From: Phyllobacteriaceae bacterium Water-Bin73
GTDB taxonomy: Bacteria > Pseudomonadota > Alphaproteobacteria > RS24
DNA: 46,332 nt
NCBI GenBank assembly: GCA_900197605.1
Contig: FZLQ01000002.1
Span: 1-46,332 of the forward strand
Direction: 5' to 3'
The notes beneath the pieces were generated by a model. The model searched no databases and was not told where the DNA came from. It saw only the letters and a program-made list of their open reading frames with translations. The position numbers and the translations under genes were made by a program. Of the stretch, positions 1 through 9,379 are shown piece after piece. How positions within the stretch are numbered: the stretch's first letter is position 1; the number at the start of each line of letters is the position of its first letter.

Positions 1-301
1 CGAAAAAATAAGGTGCCGGAAAAAGTGGCTTACCCGCCGCAACGCCACGGCTTTCAGCAAAATCAAATTGCGGTTCAAGACCGCTGGCACCGGGATAACG
101 CCAATAAGTATGCCAGCCCGGCTTCAGCTCGACTTCCAGAGCGGCATAGGCTTGGCCGTCAACTTCTGCGGCAATCATGCGGTAACGCGCCGGTTCCATA
201 TCAATCCACGGCCCGTCCACCAATGCCTGAGCCGGCACAAAAACGGCCGGCAGCGCGAGCCATAGAGCGGCGGCGGTCATCATGTTACGCAAAGCAATCA
301 T
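1..301 (-). CDS. DsbD N-terminal-domain-like periplasmic protein, 5' part only
   Basis: Reading leftward from an ATG at 301 gives 100 open codons that run off the window edge. The product begins with a signal peptide (positively charged start, then AAALWLALPAVFVPAQA). It continues with a segment containing PGWHTYWRYPG near residues 63-73 and FPAPYFF at the edge. This pattern is typical of the DsbD N-terminal / ScsB-like periplasmic domain (PF11412 type), which in this group is involved in thiol-disulfide reduction. Alphaproteobacterial homologues often lie beside a YqgE gene, as here (divergent, 91 bases apart). Only the N-terminus is visible, so whether a membrane DsbD core and a thioredoxin domain follow is unknown. 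A start at codon 7 or 8 is also possible. Confidence 0.7.
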   Translation of the reverse strand, partial: MIALRNMMTAAALWLALPAVFVPAQALVDGPWIDMEPARYRMIAAEVDGQAYAALEVELKPGWHTYWRYPGASGLEPQFDFAESRGVAAGKPLFPAPYFF

Positions 302-357
302 GCCCTCTTATAGCCGCTTCGTTTGTGCAAGACGAGTGAGATTCGCGTGAAAGGCGA

Positions 358-386
358 TTGTTTCAGCCTGCTGTGATGCCTAAACT
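358..386 (+). promoter_or_regulatory. Predicted promoter of yqgE, leaderless layout
   Basis: A -35-like TTGTTT (358-363) is followed by a 17-base spacer and a -10-like TAAACT (381-386). The ATG of the YqgE gene is only 6 bases further on, at 393. No Shine-Dalgarno sequence is visible before that ATG. Transcription would begin at or next to the start codon. Inferred from spacing and consensus only. Confidence 0.45.
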
Positions 387-392
387 CATCTG

Positions 393-974
393 ATGAGTGA
401 CACGCCGACACATATCAGTCTCGCCGGAAGGTTTTTGATAGCCATGCCGGGCATGGGCGATGCGCGCTTCGACCGCAGCGTCATCTATATGTTTGCCCAT
501 GATGATGAGGGCGCGATGGGTTTCACTGTCAACCGCCCGACAGACGGGCTGACCTTGGGCGAGATTGCCAGTAATTTACCCGCCAGCGTGTCAGAGACGG
601 GTTTGCGGAATCTGCCGGTCTTTGTCGGCGGGCCGGTGCAACCCGAAAGCGGCTTTGTGCTGCACTCGATTGAGCCTCATGCGGACAATACCGACCAAAA
701 TACAAATCAAGGACAAGTCGGGGTGACCCAAAGCCTCGATATTCTGGTGCAGGCCGCCGAAGGCAAGGGGCCGGAATATATGCGGCTGGTGCTCGGCTAT
801 GCGGGCTGGGGGCCGGGCCAGTTGGAAAATGAAATTCAAGAAAATGCCTGGCTGATTATCGAAGCCGATGTGAAAGATGTCTTCGATGTCGATGTTGAAG
901 GGCTTTACAAGCGACTGATTGGCAGGCTGGGCATTGATTTGGCCAAGCTCAGCCAAAGTGGCGGAGAAGCCTGA
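393..974 (+). CDS. YqgE/AlgH family protein (DUF179)
   Basis: The 193-residue product has the usual length and motifs of the UPF0301/YqgE family: an N-terminal GRFLIAMPGMGDARFDRSVIY segment, then GAMGFTVNRP, a VFVGGPV segment around residues 75-81, and LGYAGWGPGQLENEI near 133-147. The family is widespread and cytosolic and has no settled biochemical role; the AlgH name comes from alginate regulation in Pseudomonas. The start is the first ATG after a promoter-like sequence, with no ribosome binding site. It converges on the next gene, with 14 bases between the two stop codons. Identity as a family member is secure; function is not. Confidence 0.9.
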   Translation: MSDTPTHISLAGRFLIAMPGMGDARFDRSVIYMFAHDDEGAMGFTVNRPTDGLTLGEIASNLPASVSETGLRNLPVFVGGPVQPESGFVLHSIEPHADNTDQNTNQGQVGVTQSLDILVQAAEGKGPEYMRLVLGYAGWGPGQLENEIQENAWLIIEADVKDVFDVDVEGLYKRLIGRLGIDLAKLSQSGGEA

Positions 975-988
975 CGGCTAAGACCCGC

Positions 989-1909
989 TCATGCGCGGCG
1001 GCGGTCGGGCACAAAAATCGCGCCCATCAACACCGTGCCGCAGGTCATGGCGAGGGCTATCTCGTTCAATTCAGCCGAGATTAGACCGGCGAAATCCGGC
1101 GCATAAATCTGCCAGATCCAAAATACGCCAAACGCCACCAACACCATATCGCTGACAATAATCACCCGCGTCCAGTAATTGCGATTGACGATTTGCTGCG
1201 CCATTAAATTCAGATGCGCCACCAAACTCATCGCCACGCCAATGGCCAATGCGGCGCGAATGCTGTCGAGCCGATTGACCAGCAGCCATTCAAATTGCGG
1301 ATTATCGGGCAGAATATCCCGCATCCATAGACTGCTGAGCAGCACCATCAGGCCGACAGCCATCACCACAGCATAAGCGGCGCGGCGCGACCGCCGCATA
1401 ATGCCGACGCCAATGGCCAGCAATAAAAGCAGCATTAAAAGCAGCAACACAGTGCTGTGAAAAGTCTGTCGATTGCTCTCATGCGACGCCAACGCCTCGG
1501 GCGACCAGAGGTAAAAATCAACCGATGCGACATCGGCCGATTGCGGCAGGAAGAAAGTCTGCACTTGTTCCGCCGGAATGTTGAACCGCAATTTCTCCGA
1601 TGCGCCGGGCGCACTGGCGAATTCGCGGTCATCAGACGAAAACAGCCGCAAGACCGGGCCACTGGCAGGCTGCAAGCCTAATGCTATCGCCAAATCATTT
1701 TGCGGCGGTCGATGCAAAACCAAGTGTAAATCTTGCGAGCTGCCATTTTGCACGGCAAACACATGGCCACCGCTCTCAAGCGCGCGCATATAAGGCGTTA
1801 ATTTTAACAGGCGAAAACCCTCTTTGAGGCGCAACGGGTCAGAGGCCGAGGCCGGACCACCCGTCATCATGGCCATCATCACGGCCAGCACCAAACCAAC
1901 CAGCGGCAT
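989..1909 (-). CDS. Membrane protein resembling a 7TM-DISM sensor without an output domain
   Basis: About 306 residues from an ATG at 1909, with a signal peptide (MPLVGLVLAVMMAMMTGGPASAS). The soluble part of about 135 residues has a FYLWSPEAL motif near its end. Several hydrophobic helices follow: TVLLLLMLLLLLAIGVGIM, then AYAVVMAVGLMVLLSSLW, then further segments with RLDSIRAALAIGVAMSL and IIVSDMVLVAFGVFWIW. This periplasmic-domain-plus-membrane-bundle layout resembles 7TMR-DISM receptors, which normally carry a GGDEF, kinase or EAL domain after the last helix. Here the protein stops at VPDRRRA straight after the last helix. It lies 22 bases after thrC and is probably co-transcribed with it. 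A TTG start at 1936, overlapping the thrC stop, is an alternative. The family assignment is tentative. Confidence 0.55.
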   Translation of the reverse strand: MPLVGLVLAVMMAMMTGGPASASDPLRLKEGFRLLKLTPYMRALESGGHVFAVQNGSSQDLHLVLHRPPQNDLAIALGLQPASGPVLRLFSSDDREFASAPGASEKLRFNIPAEQVQTFFLPQSADVASVDFYLWSPEALASHESNRQTFHSTVLLLLMLLLLLAIGVGIMRRSRRAAYAVVMAVGLMVLLSSLWMRDILPDNPQFEWLLVNRLDSIRAALAIGVAMSLVAHLNLMAQQIVNRNYWTRVIIVSDMVLVAFGVFWIWQIYAPDFAGLISAELNEIALAMTCGTVLMGAIFVPDRRRA

Positions 1910-1931
1910 GACGCGCCGCAATGCAGTGAGC

Positions 1932-3329
1932 CTAGACAAGGCGCGCCTTTTCCCGAATGGCGTTTTCAACCGCCACCAGTTCATTGGCGATGGGCGTGAG
2001 ACGCTCTTCTTTTTCAAGCATATCCAACACGCGCTGCGGCGTGTCGGGCGCGGCATCATATGCCGCCATAACGGCTTTGGGAAACTTCGCCGGATGCGCT
2101 GTCGCCAGCGTGACCATTGGCACATTATCGGGCAGCACGGCGCGGGCCGCCGCGCCAATACCGACCGCGCTATGCGGATCAATTTGAAAACCATGCGCCG
2201 CTTCAAAATCGCGCATAACCTCAATCGTCGCATCCTCATCGACGCGCGCCGCAGCAAATAAAGCGCGGGTCAGCGCCAATTCTTTTTCCTGCATTTCAAA
2301 ACGCCCCGATTGCGCCAACGCGCCCATCATGGCGCGAACGCGGGCCGCATCGCGCCCCACCACTTCAAACAGCAGACGCTCAAAATTGCTCGATACTTGA
2401 ATATCCATGCTCGGGCTTTGCGTGGCGATGACCTTATCGGTTTGATAAATGCCGGTCTCTAATGTGCGCGCCAAAATATCATTCACATTTGTCGCAATCA
2501 TCAATTGCGCGATGGGCAAGCCCATTTGCGCCGCCACATAGCCTGCGAAAATATCACCGAAATTACCGGTCGGCACAGAAAAGGCGACGGGTTTTTCCGG
2601 CGCGCCAAGACGCGACGCGGCGACAAAATAATAGGTGATTTGCGCCATCACCCGCGCCCAATTGATTGAATTGACACCGGCCAGCGCCATTTCTTTGCGA
2701 AACGGCGCATCGTTAAACATGCCCTTCACCAGCGCTTGGCAATCATCAAATGTGCCGGCCACAGACAGCGTATGCACATTGGCGTCGGTCGGCGTGGTCA
2801 TTTGCTTTCTTTGCACATCGGACACACGACCGTCGGGGAAGAGAATGAAAATATCGACGGCTTCGCGATTGCGAAATGCTTCAATCGCTGCGCCACCCGT
2901 ATCGCCTGAGGTCGCGCCGATAATCGTTGCGCGCGCCCCGCGCCGTATCAGCGCGTCATCCATCAGCCGCGCCAGCAATTGCATGGCGACATCTTTGAAT
3001 GCCAAAGTCGGTCCGTGATAAAGCTCCAGAAAATACTGCCCGTCGCCCAAATCAGTGAGCGGCGTCACCTCATCATGGGCGAAACCGGCATAGGCTTCCT
3101 CGACCATTTGCTGCAAACGCGCGCGTGGCACATCATCGCCCATAAACGGGTGCAATACATCAACGGCAATCTCAGCAAAACTTTTATCGGCAAAACCGGC
3201 AATCATCGCCTCCGACAGGCGCGGCCAGCTTTCCGGCACGTAAAGACCGCCATCATCGGCCAGTCCGGCCAATAATGCGTCTTCAAAGCCCAAAACCGGG
3301 GCTTTGCCTCGGGTCGAAATATATTTCAC
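1932..3329 (-). CDS. thrC: Threonine synthase
   Basis: A 465-residue pyridoxal-phosphate enzyme that converts O-phosphohomoserine to threonine in the cytosol. The N-terminus MKYISTRG and the segment GPTLAFKDVAMQLLARL (PLP lysine about residue 112) are characteristic, as is GATSGDTGGAA (about 138-148), which binds the PLP phosphate. The length matches the long proteobacterial form. The start codon is GTG and overlaps the SURF1 stop (GTGA), with an AGAGGTG ribosome binding site about 8 bases upstream. thrC at the end of the oxidase cluster is a common alphaproteobacterial arrangement. The M16-type peptidase gene that often follows thrC in this clade is not present. Confidence 0.97.
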   Translation of the reverse strand: MKYISTRGKAPVLGFEDALLAGLADDGGLYVPESWPRLSEAMIAGFADKSFAEIAVDVLHPFMGDDVPRARLQQMVEEAYAGFAHDEVTPLTDLGDGQYFLELYHGPTLAFKDVAMQLLARLMDDALIRRGARATIIGATSGDTGGAAIEAFRNREAVDIFILFPDGRVSDVQRKQMTTPTDANVHTLSVAGTFDDCQALVKGMFNDAPFRKEMALAGVNSINWARVMAQITYYFVAASRLGAPEKPVAFSVPTGNFGDIFAGYVAAQMGLPIAQLMIATNVNDILARTLETGIYQTDKVIATQSPSMDIQVSSNFERLLFEVVGRDAARVRAMMGALAQSGRFEMQEKELALTRALFAAARVDEDATIEVMRDFEAAHGFQIDPHSAVGIGAAARAVLPDNVPMVTLATAHPAKFPKAVMAAYDAAPDTPQRVLDMLEKEERLTPIANELVAVENAIREKARLV

Positions 3330-4087
3330 CGTGTCTCACCTCTTGGCGCTTGCGCGCGCTGCGATTTCAGAAAACGGATGTGCCACAGTCCTGAAACAAT
3401 CACAAGCACTATGGCCAAGCCAAACCATGTGACGGCATATTGTAAATGATTATTCGGCATGGAAAACCGCGTTTGCCCACCCCGCGGCCAACTATCATTG
3501 GCGCGCGCCGCCTCGCCCAACATGGGCGGCAAGGCAAATTGCCAATGCGCCCCAATGGCTTTGGGGTCGCGCACATAAAACAAATTGCGCGACGGGTCAT
3601 CTTCATTGTCAAAGGCGCCCCGCCCGTCCGGCCAACGCAATATCACGGCAAGATTTTGCAAACCCTGCGGCGGCGGGGGCGCGGTAATATCCAACAGCCG
3701 CGCCGGTATAAAGCCACGGTCAACCAAAATGGCGCTGCCATCTTCCAGCATAAACGGCACCAGCATGTGATAGCCCGCCGCATCGAGCCGGTCGAGACCG
3801 GTCGGCTTGTTTTCAATTTGGGTGAACCAAAACACAATATCATCGCCAAACCGGCCGTTAAAAATGGCCGGATAAAAATCATGGGCATCGCGCTTGAGCG
3901 CGGCAATATCGGCTTGGCCGGAGATGGATAAGGGCGGCGCATCACGACGCGCTTCCATGCGCCCCAGCAAGTCGGTTTTCCACGCCAATCGCTCGACTTG
4001 CCAAGCCCCCAAAGAGAGCAACACAGCCAGCATGACCAGCGTCAAAACAGCCGGAAAAAGAGAACGCAGGGAATGTCTCAATGCCAT
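3326..4087 (-). CDS. SURF1 family cytochrome oxidase assembly protein
   Basis: The 253-residue protein has the SURF1 topology: one N-terminal membrane helix (about residues 11-30), a long periplasmic loop and one C-terminal helix (YAVTWFGLAIVLVIVSGLW). The family signature LGAWQVERLAWK follows the first helix, and a VDRGFIP segment lies mid-loop. SURF1 proteins help insert haem a into subunit I of aa3 oxidases. It sits between ctaE and thrC, overlaps thrC by 4 bases, and belongs to the same operon. The ATG at 4087 has a GGAG/AGGGA region just upstream. Confidence 0.93.
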   Translation of the reverse strand: MALRHSLRSLFPAVLTLVMLAVLLSLGAWQVERLAWKTDLLGRMEARRDAPPLSISGQADIAALKRDAHDFYPAIFNGRFGDDIVFWFTQIENKPTGLDRLDAAGYHMLVPFMLEDGSAILVDRGFIPARLLDITAPPPPQGLQNLAVILRWPDGRGAFDNEDDPSRNLFYVRDPKAIGAHWQFALPPMLGEAARANDSWPRGGQTRFSMPNNHLQYAVTWFGLAIVLVIVSGLWHIRFLKSQRAQAPRGETR

Positions 4088-4123
4088 TCCCTGCGCTCCA
4101 AACTCAACAGACCCGAGACGGGC

Positions 4124-4957
4124 TTAATGGGCGGCTGGCGCACCAGCACCCAAAATGTAAATAACGATGAACAAAAACAGCCAAACAACATCGACAAAGT
4201 GCCAATACCAAGCGGCGGCCTCAAAGCCGAAATGCTGTTTCGAGGAGAACTGTCCGTCCAGCGCGCGCAATAAGCATACGGCGAGGAAAATCGTTCCGAC
4301 CAAAACATGGAAGCCGTGAAAGCCGGTCGCCATGAAGAAAGTCGCGCCATAAATATGGCCGGAGAAACCAAAGGCGGCATGCTGATATTCGTAAACCTGA
4401 AAGACGGTGAACAAAGCACCCAATGCGACAGTCAAAATCAGACCCCATTTCAAACCCTCCCGGTCATCATGTTGCAGCGCATGATGCGCCCATGTCACTG
4501 TCGTGCCTGAGGTCAGCAGAACCAGCGTATTGATGAGCGGCAAGTGCCACGGGTCAAATGTTTCAATGCCTTGCGGCGGCCAAACGCCGCCGGTCAATTC
4601 GGTGCGCGCGGCTTGAATGGCCTCGCCCGGATACAGGCTGGCATCAAAATAAGCCCAAAACCAAGCGACAAAGAACATGACCTCGGAGGCGATGAATAAA
4701 ATCATGCCATAGCGATGGTGCAGTTGCACAACCGGTGTGTGGTCGCCCGTATTGGCTTCCTTCACCACATCGCGCCACCAAGCCAGCATGGTATAGAGGA
4801 CACCGGCAAAGCCGATAAGCATTACCCAAGGCGTGCTGTCATGCAGCATTTGCACCGCGCCAATGGCCAAAATCAGAACACTGATTGAGCCGACAACCGG
4901 CCACGGGCTTGGGTCTACCAGATGATAGTCGTGATGTTTTGCGTGACTGTCAGCCAT
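4124..4957 (-). CDS. ctaE: Cytochrome c oxidase subunit III
   Basis: 277 residues, matching seven-helix CoxC/CtaE proteins. It starts [20 protein letters not shown], the usual N-terminus. It contains [23 protein letters not shown], with the helix III glutamate of the family, then a [23 protein letters not shown] segment and the C-terminal [16 protein letters not shown] motif. It is an inner-membrane subunit that stabilises the oxidase core. It lies 6 bases after ctaG and 36 bases before SURF1. A small DUF983 gene often found between ctaE and SURF1 in related genomes is absent. Confidence 0.97.
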   Translation of the reverse strand: MADSHAKHHDYHLVDPSPWPVVGSISVLILAIGAVQMLHDSTPWVMLIGFAGVLYTMLAWWRDVVKEANTGDHTPVVQLHHRYGMILFIASEVMFFVAWFWAYFDASLYPGEAIQAARTELTGGVWPPQGIETFDPWHLPLINTLVLLTSGTTVTWAHHALQHDDREGLKWGLILTVALGALFTVFQVYEYQHAAFGFSGHIYGATFFMATGFHGFHVLVGTIFLAVCLLRALDGQFSSKQHFGFEAAAWYWHFVDVVWLFLFIVIYILGAGAPAAH

Positions 4958-4963
4958 AATATT

Positions 4964-5578
4964 CTATCCCCTCGGACTTGCAGGCTCTTGCTGCGTATTA
5001 TTTTGCGCCGTGTTTGGCGCTTCAAAGAATGTATAAGACAAAGTGATGGTTTTGACATCATCCATTTCAGGGTCTGTCAGAATTTCCGGATCAACAAAAA
5101 AACTGACCGGCATATCGACGCTTTGTCCCGGTTCCAAAACTTGCTCGGTAAAGCAGAAACAATCAATTTTTGAGAAATAATAACCGGCCTTATCGGGCGA
5201 CACATTATAGGTCGCCGTGCCGGTAATTTGGCGGTCGGTCAGATTTTTGGCGCTGTAAAAAGCCAGCCCCGATTCGCCAATCGGCAATTCAACCGCGCTG
5301 TCAGGGGCTTCAAACGCCCAGGGCAATTGGCGGTTCAAGCTGGCATCAAAACGCACCGTAATCATACGCGCCGCCTCCCCATTAACCGCCCCTGGGGCGA
5401 TGTCGGCCACTTGCGTTGTGCCGCCATAACCGGTGACGCGGCAGAATAAATCGTAAAGCGGCACAGACGCATAGGCCGCGCCAATCATCAGCAACGCCAT
5501 CAGCGCAGCACCGGACGCGACACGGGCGTTTGCCTTGCTGTCGGTCTTGGCGGTTTCGATGGTTGGCGTGTCGGTCAT
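4964..5578 (-). CDS. ctaG: Cytochrome c oxidase assembly protein CtaG (Cox11-type copper chaperone)
   Basis: The 204-residue protein has one N-terminal membrane anchor (about residues 22-40) and a periplasmic Cox11 domain. The copper-binding CFCF motif is at about 140-143 within FSKIDCFCFTEQVLEPGQ, and a further cysteine follows the anchor (LYDLFCRVTGYGG). Cox11/CtaG delivers copper to the CuB site of subunit I. The position between coxF and ctaE is the standard order. The extreme C-terminus (NTAQNNTQQEPASPRG) is low-complexity and probably disordered. Confidence 0.95.
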   Translation of the reverse strand: MTDTPTIETAKTDSKANARVASGAALMALLMIGAAYASVPLYDLFCRVTGYGGTTQVADIAPGAVNGEAARMITVRFDASLNRQLPWAFEAPDSAVELPIGESGLAFYSAKNLTDRQITGTATYNVSPDKAGYYFSKIDCFCFTEQVLEPGQSVDMPVSFFVDPEILTDPEMDDVKTITLSYTFFEAPNTAQNNTQQEPASPRG

Positions 5579-5596
5579 GCTATCTCTGAAATCTCT

Positions 5597-5767
5597 CTAA
5601 AGCGGACGATTGGCGACATTCGCGCCCAATTTAACCAGCGTGACCCAAAAGAACAACGCGATGAAAGCCAGCAAAGCAATCGCCATAATGGTCGCCCGCT
5701 TGCGGCGTTCGCGCAGCAATTCTTCGGTCCAGACGACCTCTTCTTTCGGTTTATTGTCTTCGCTCAT
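5597..5767 (-). CDS. CoxF-like small membrane protein of the oxidase operon
   Basis: A 56-residue frame that begins MSEDNKPKEEVVWTEEL, has one membrane helix (about residues 27-44) and ends in LGANVANRPL. Its ATG overlaps the ctaB stop codon (ATGA), and it ends 18 bases before the ctaG start, so it is translationally coupled. A short single-helix protein between ctaB and ctaG, with a C-terminal NRPL-like ending, is a familiar part of alphaproteobacterial oxidase operons (CoxF). Its exact role is not established. The tight overlap and conserved context make it a real gene despite its size. Confidence 0.82.
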   Translation of the reverse strand: MSEDNKPKEEVVWTEELLRERRKRATIMAIALLAFIALFFWVTLVKLGANVANRPL

Positions 5768-6690
5768 AATCCCATCACCTTATCTGTCGGCAACAGCACG
5801 AACAGCAGAAATAAATAGAAAATCGAATAGGCAAACGTCATGCCCGCCACGCGATTGCGGTGTTTTTCGCCGGTAAAGGCCAAAACCAAACACAGAGCGA
5901 CAAAAATGCCGCCCAGCACCGCCGCGCCACTGGCATAAAACAAGCCGCTAAAGCCCAAGCCATAGGGCAGCATGGTGACACCAAACAGCACAAAAGCGTA
6001 AAGCACGATTTGCGATAGGGTTGATTTAACCCCCGCCGTTACCGGCAACATCGGCACATTGGCGGCTTGGTAATCATCATTTTTAATCAAGGCCAGCGCC
6101 CAAAAATGCGGCGGCGTCCAGAAAAAGATAATGGCGAAATAAATCAACGGCTCGATGGAAACCGAATTGGTTGCCGCTGCCCAACCGATAACCGGCGGCA
6201 AAGCCCCTGCCGCGCCACCAATAACAATGTTTTGCGCCGTGCGGCGTTTCAAATACATGGTGTAAATCACAGCGTAAAAGAAAATCGTGAACGCCAGCAG
6301 AGCGGCGCTCAGATAATTAATCATCACCGCCATTGAGAGCACGGAAAGTCCCGATACCCATAGGCCAAAGGTCAAAGCTCCGTCTGCCGTCACGCGCCCT
6401 GATGGGACGGGCCGGTCTTGCGTCCGGCTCATCACCGCGTCAATGTCGGCGTCATACCACATATTCAACGCCGCCGATGCACCGGCTCCGACCGCGATGA
6501 GCAAAATCGCTGCAATCGCCATCACCGGATGCATGGCGCCCGGTGCCATCACCAAGCCGACCAAAGCGGTGAAGACGACCAGCGACATGACGCGCGGTTT
6601 CATCAACGCAATATAATCGGCAGCCGAGCCGACATCGGTCGATGCCGGCTCCTGCATTTTCAGCAATGCCTCTTTATGGGTCTGAGACAT
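5764..6690 (-). CDS. ctaB: Protohaem IX farnesyltransferase (haem O synthase)
   Basis: The 308-residue polytopic membrane protein transfers a farnesyl group to haem b to make haem O, the precursor of haem a. The UbiA-superfamily motifs are clear: NMWYDADIDAVMSRTQDRPVPSGR (about residues 76-99, with the aspartate-rich substrate motif) and the YLKRRTAQNIVIGGAAGALPPVIGW loop. The C-terminus has the expected helices. It starts 9 bases after ctaD and overlaps the small coxF-like gene, so it is part of the oxidase operon. Confidence 0.97.
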   Translation of the reverse strand: MSQTHKEALLKMQEPASTDVGSAADYIALMKPRVMSLVVFTALVGLVMAPGAMHPVMAIAAILLIAVGAGASAALNMWYDADIDAVMSRTQDRPVPSGRVTADGALTFGLWVSGLSVLSMAVMINYLSAALLAFTIFFYAVIYTMYLKRRTAQNIVIGGAAGALPPVIGWAAATNSVSIEPLIYFAIIFFWTPPHFWALALIKNDDYQAANVPMLPVTAGVKSTLSQIVLYAFVLFGVTMLPYGLGFSGLFYASGAAVLGGIFVALCLVLAFTGEKHRNRVAGMTFAYSIFYLFLLFVLLPTDKVMGL

Positions 6691-6699
6691 TATCTTTGC

Positions 6700-8319
<1,620 letters not shown>

Positions 8320-9171
8320 TTACTGACGCGCTGCGTCTTCAAGTTCAGCCGAAGCCACCATGGCGTCAGCATTGTCAATTTCTGCATATTCGTTTTTCGC
8401 CTCTTCCACCCAAGCGGCGAATTCGGCTTTCTCGACCACTTCAATGCGAATAGGCATAAAGGCGTGGCGAATACCGCAAAGCTCTGAACACTGGCCATAA
8501 AATGTGCCGGTTTTCTCAGCCTTGAACCAAGTCTCATTCAAGCGACCGGGCACGGCATCCATTTTCAGGCCAAAGGCCGGCATGGCAAATGCGTGCAGCA
8601 CATCAGCCGCCGTTACAATAACGCGCACCGTCGTATCAACCGGCACAACCATCGCCGTGTCGGTTGCCAAAAGGCGGGGCTGGTCGCCGCGCTCTTCGTC
8701 AGTCAGCATCAGCGAGTCAAAAGCAAAATCGCCATGGTCGGGATATTCATAACCCCAATACCACTGATAACCGACCGCTTTGACAGTCATCTCGGCTTGT
8801 GGAATTTCGCGTTGGAAATATAAAAGGCGGAAAGACGGAATGGCAATCACCACCAAAATGACAATCGGCACCACCGTCCAAATCACTTCGACCAAAGTAT
8901 TATGGGTCGTCTTGCTGGGCTCCGGATTGGCTTTCGCGTTAAAGCGCACCATCACATAAAGCATCAGGCCAAGCACAAGAACGCTGATGGCGGCCATTAA
9001 AATCAACAGAAAATCGTTGAAATCCGTAATCAGTGTCATGTTTTCAGTGGCGGCCTCTTGAAAACCGATTTGCCATTCTTTCGGCTGCGATGCCGAAGCG
9101 GCGGCCAGACCCATAGCGAAAAAAGCTGTCAGGCTTACACTTAATTTACTGAGTTTGCTGTAAAGACCCAT
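8320..9171 (-). CDS. ctaC: Cytochrome c oxidase subunit II
   Basis: The 283-residue protein has a signal peptide (cleavage probably near SASQ, residue 29), two membrane helices (about 53-75 and 94-113) and a periplasmic cupredoxin domain. The CuA site is intact: H193, then GQCSELCGIRHAFMPI with C228, E230, C232, H236 and M239. The aromatic electron-entry motif GYQWYWGYEYP is at about 134-144. No cytochrome c domain is fused. It is the first gene of the minus-strand oxidase operon, with a short hairpin in its leader about 20 bases before the ATG. Confidence 0.98.
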   Translation of the reverse strand: MGLYSKLSKLSVSLTAFFAMGLAAASASQPKEWQIGFQEAATENMTLITDFNDFLLILMAAISVLVLGLMLYVMVRFNAKANPEPSKTTHNTLVEVIWTVVPIVILVVIAIPSFRLLYFQREIPQAEMTVKAVGYQWYWGYEYPDHGDFAFDSLMLTDEERGDQPRLLATDTAMVVPVDTTVRVIVTAADVLHAFAMPAFGLKMDAVPGRLNETWFKAEKTGTFYGQCSELCGIRHAFMPIRIEVVEKAEFAAWVEEAKNEYAEIDNADAMVASAELEDAARQ

Positions 9172-9192
9172 CTGCTGTCCCCATTCGTGTTG

Positions 9193-9213
9193 AGGCAGGG
9201 ACTCACCCTGCCT
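9193..9213 (-). promoter_or_regulatory. Hairpin in the ctaC leader
   Basis: AGGCAGGG (9193-9200), loop ACTCA, CCCTGCCT (9206-9213): a perfect 8-base-pair stem with a 5-base loop. It lies 22 bases before the ctaC start in the divergent region shared with tldD. On the plus strand it is followed by TTTT and resembles a small terminator, but no plus-strand gene ends there. On the minus strand it would fold in the oxidase mRNA leader. Role unknown. Confidence 0.45.
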
Positions 9214-9379
9214 TTTCCCATGCTTCCCTATACAAAATTATGTGAGGATTGAACACTGCAAGTCTCATCTGTGCGACTTTATGACCATTGCCGATAAAGC
9301 GCCCTTTCAAGACTTGCCTCTGCCCCCATCAGACGACATATTGAGCTTAACCGAAATGGTCAGCCATAGGGAGAGTGCC

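Noticed and set aside
1824-2261. Plus-strand open frame across the thrC 3' end and the next gene
   Set aside because: Shadow of thrC and the membrane protein; Arg/His-rich composition without motifs.
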